Source: an uncultured Prevotella sp. (GTDB lineage: Bacteria; Bacteroidota; Bacteroidia; Bacteroidales; Bacteroidaceae). From it: DNA of 22,970 nt. The position numbers and the translations under genes are program-made. Position 1 is the first letter of the stretch; every line of letters begins with the position of its first letter. The DNA lies in NCBI GenBank assembly GCA_934230965.1, contig CAKQFW010000007.1, positions 1-22,970 of the forward strand. The letters run 5' to 3'. Below, piece by piece: positions 22,351-22,970 of this stretch. The notes beneath the pieces were generated by a model. That model saw only the letters and a list, made by a program, of their open reading frames with translations, was not told the DNA's origin and did no database searches.

Positions 22351-22440
22351 AATAGTCAGAACATTTGTTTTATATTTGTCAAGACATTTGCTTTTAATAA
22401 TTGTCGCGATATTTGTTTTATTTTAATAGTTGTCAAGACA
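22351..22440. repeat. Degenerate 22-28 bp tandem repeat in the GH2 leader
   Basis: Four imperfect units start near 22351, 22373, 22397 and 22425. The common theme is AATAGTTGTCAAGACA then TTTGTTTTA, most complete in the second and third units; the fourth is partial. The block starts 37 bp before the GH2 start. Confidence 0.6.
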
Positions 22441-22480
22441 AAGGTGGTTCGTTTTTATTATTATGTTTGATTGTCTTGTG

Positions 22481-22488
22481 CAAATATA
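22481..22488 (-). promoter_or_regulatory. -7 box of the GH2 gene
   Basis: TATATTTG on the minus strand fits TAnnTTTG. No TTTG is seen at -33. The leader would be about 160 bases and contain the degenerate tandem repeat. Confidence 0.5.
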
Positions 22489-22582
22489 GCAATATTTCTA
22501 CACATAATAAAAGATTATACGACAGAAAATAACAAAAACATTGCCTTTTATTCGTACCACTACTCACGCTGTGCGTATCATA

Positions 22583-22734
22583 GTAGGACGATGGCGTAGT
22601 TAAGTGAAGAGTGAAGAGTGAAGAACGAAGAATTCATGTGATAGGCGAGGCAAACCATAGTAGGACGGTGGCCTCCGTGCCCCGTCCTCCAGCAAGAAGC
22701 AGGGGTATTCACTCCCCTCTCCAGCGGGGAGGGG
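22583..22734. repeat. Repeat cluster right of the GH2 gene
   Basis: Starts with a partial copy of the 31-bp repeat (22583-22596), then AGTGAAG three times with a fourth degenerate copy (22603-22630). An inverted copy of the 31-bp repeat with one mismatch lies at 22660-22690. The module TATTCACTCCCCTCTCC (22706-22722) is in the same orientation as at 18644 and again returns as GGGGAGGGG. Confidence 0.8.
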
Positions 22735-22873
22735 TTGGGGGTGGGCTGTTTATTTTTATAGTCACTCCTCCATTTTTGCATAAATATACAAAAACGAGGG
22801 GAAAAGTGAATATTTATGCAAGCGTCTGATTTAAGGTTTGTTTACATAATATTATTTAAATATCTTATAATCT

Positions 22874-22900
22874 GTAAGCAGAAACATGCGGTTTGCTTAC
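22874..22900. other. Hairpin
   Basis: GTAAGC (22874-22879) pairs with GCTTAC (22895-22900), and AAAC with GTTT inside, with a two-base bulge and a 5-base loop. Role unknown; possibly the end of a gene beyond the window. Confidence 0.4.
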
Positions 22901-22929
22901 ACTTTTCAAAGTTGATACCTTTCATTTGC

Positions 22930-22966
22930 AAAACCCTTGGTTTCAGGCTGTAAAACCAAGGGTTTT
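22930..22966. repeat. Perfect 14-bp stem palindrome at the window end
   Basis: AAAACCCTTGGTTT (22930-22943) pairs with AAACCAAGGGTTTT (22953-22966) around a 9-base loop. There is no U-tract after either arm apart from the T4 inside the stem, so terminator and repeat-element readings are both open. Confidence 0.6.
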
Positions 22967-22970
22967 AGGC

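Larger units (their letters stand above)
22314..22970. other. 657-bp region upstream of the GH2 gene, no gene seen
   Basis: Holds the GH2 leader repeats and -7 box, interspersed repeat modules (22583-22734), AT-rich DNA (22780-22870) and two hairpins near the window end. The short frames here translate repeat DNA. Confidence 0.65.

Noticed and set aside
22578..22829. Small genes at the right-hand repeat cluster
   Set aside because: Both strands translate repeat DNA (for example TPNPSPLERG), a common artefact in Bacteroidetes genomes.

Overview
The window looks like chromosomal DNA of a Bacteroidales bacterium, most likely Prevotellaceae. The evidence is two hybrid two-component-system (HTCS) type regulators, GH97 and GH2 glycosidases, paired DUF4960 proteins of fructan loci, C-terminal tails of the type IX secretion kind, promoters with the Bacteroidetes -7 box TAnnTTTG, weak ribosome binding sites and GC-rich Prevotella-style intergenic repeats. 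No tRNA, rRNA, CRISPR array, transposase or integrase was seen.

Layout: (1) 1-3778, minus strand: the 5' end of an exported-protein gene behind a long leader with a 22-bp tandem repeat, then an operon of two DUF4960 paralogues and a 63-residue peptide. The two promoters share a 37-bp upstream element at the same distance from an identical -7 box, so they probably form one regulon. (2) 3860-8192, minus strand: a GT4 and a GT2 glycosyltransferase followed after 16 bp by an HTCS-like regulator with a periplasmic sugar-binding domain like that of the fructose sensor BT1754. (3) 8223-9892: a 55-bp inverted repeat and a succinate/acetate CoA-transferase gene. (4) 10120-17271, very GC-rich: a second HTCS-like regulator divergent from a four-part GH97 enzyme, with a 17-bp direct-repeat operator between them. 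(5) 17282-18737: a broken flippase gene, its 21-bp leader repeats, a palindromic intergenic element, a possible small RNA with terminator, and GC-rich repeats. (6) 18738-22313: a secreted GH2 enzyme with interspersed repeat modules on both sides. (7) 22314-22970: leader repeats, repeat modules and palindromes.

The most striking observation is that both HTCS-like regulators lack the whole histidine-kinase ATPase domain. The first keeps its phospho-acceptor His and an intact receiver. The second has lost the His, the receiver Asp and the receiver Lys as well. They look like hybrid sensor kinases turned into phosphorelay-independent transmembrane one-component regulators. A second pattern is that three unrelated genes (1-67, 17282-17617, 18738-22313) carry unrelated 21-27 bp tandem repeats in the leader between a -7 box and the start codon.

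Two glycan-use systems are suggested. The left one is fructan-like (sensor regulator, DUF4960 surface proteins, shared promoter element). The central one is alpha-galactoside-like (regulator plus retaining-type GH97). Substrates are inferred from families and are not shown by the sequence.
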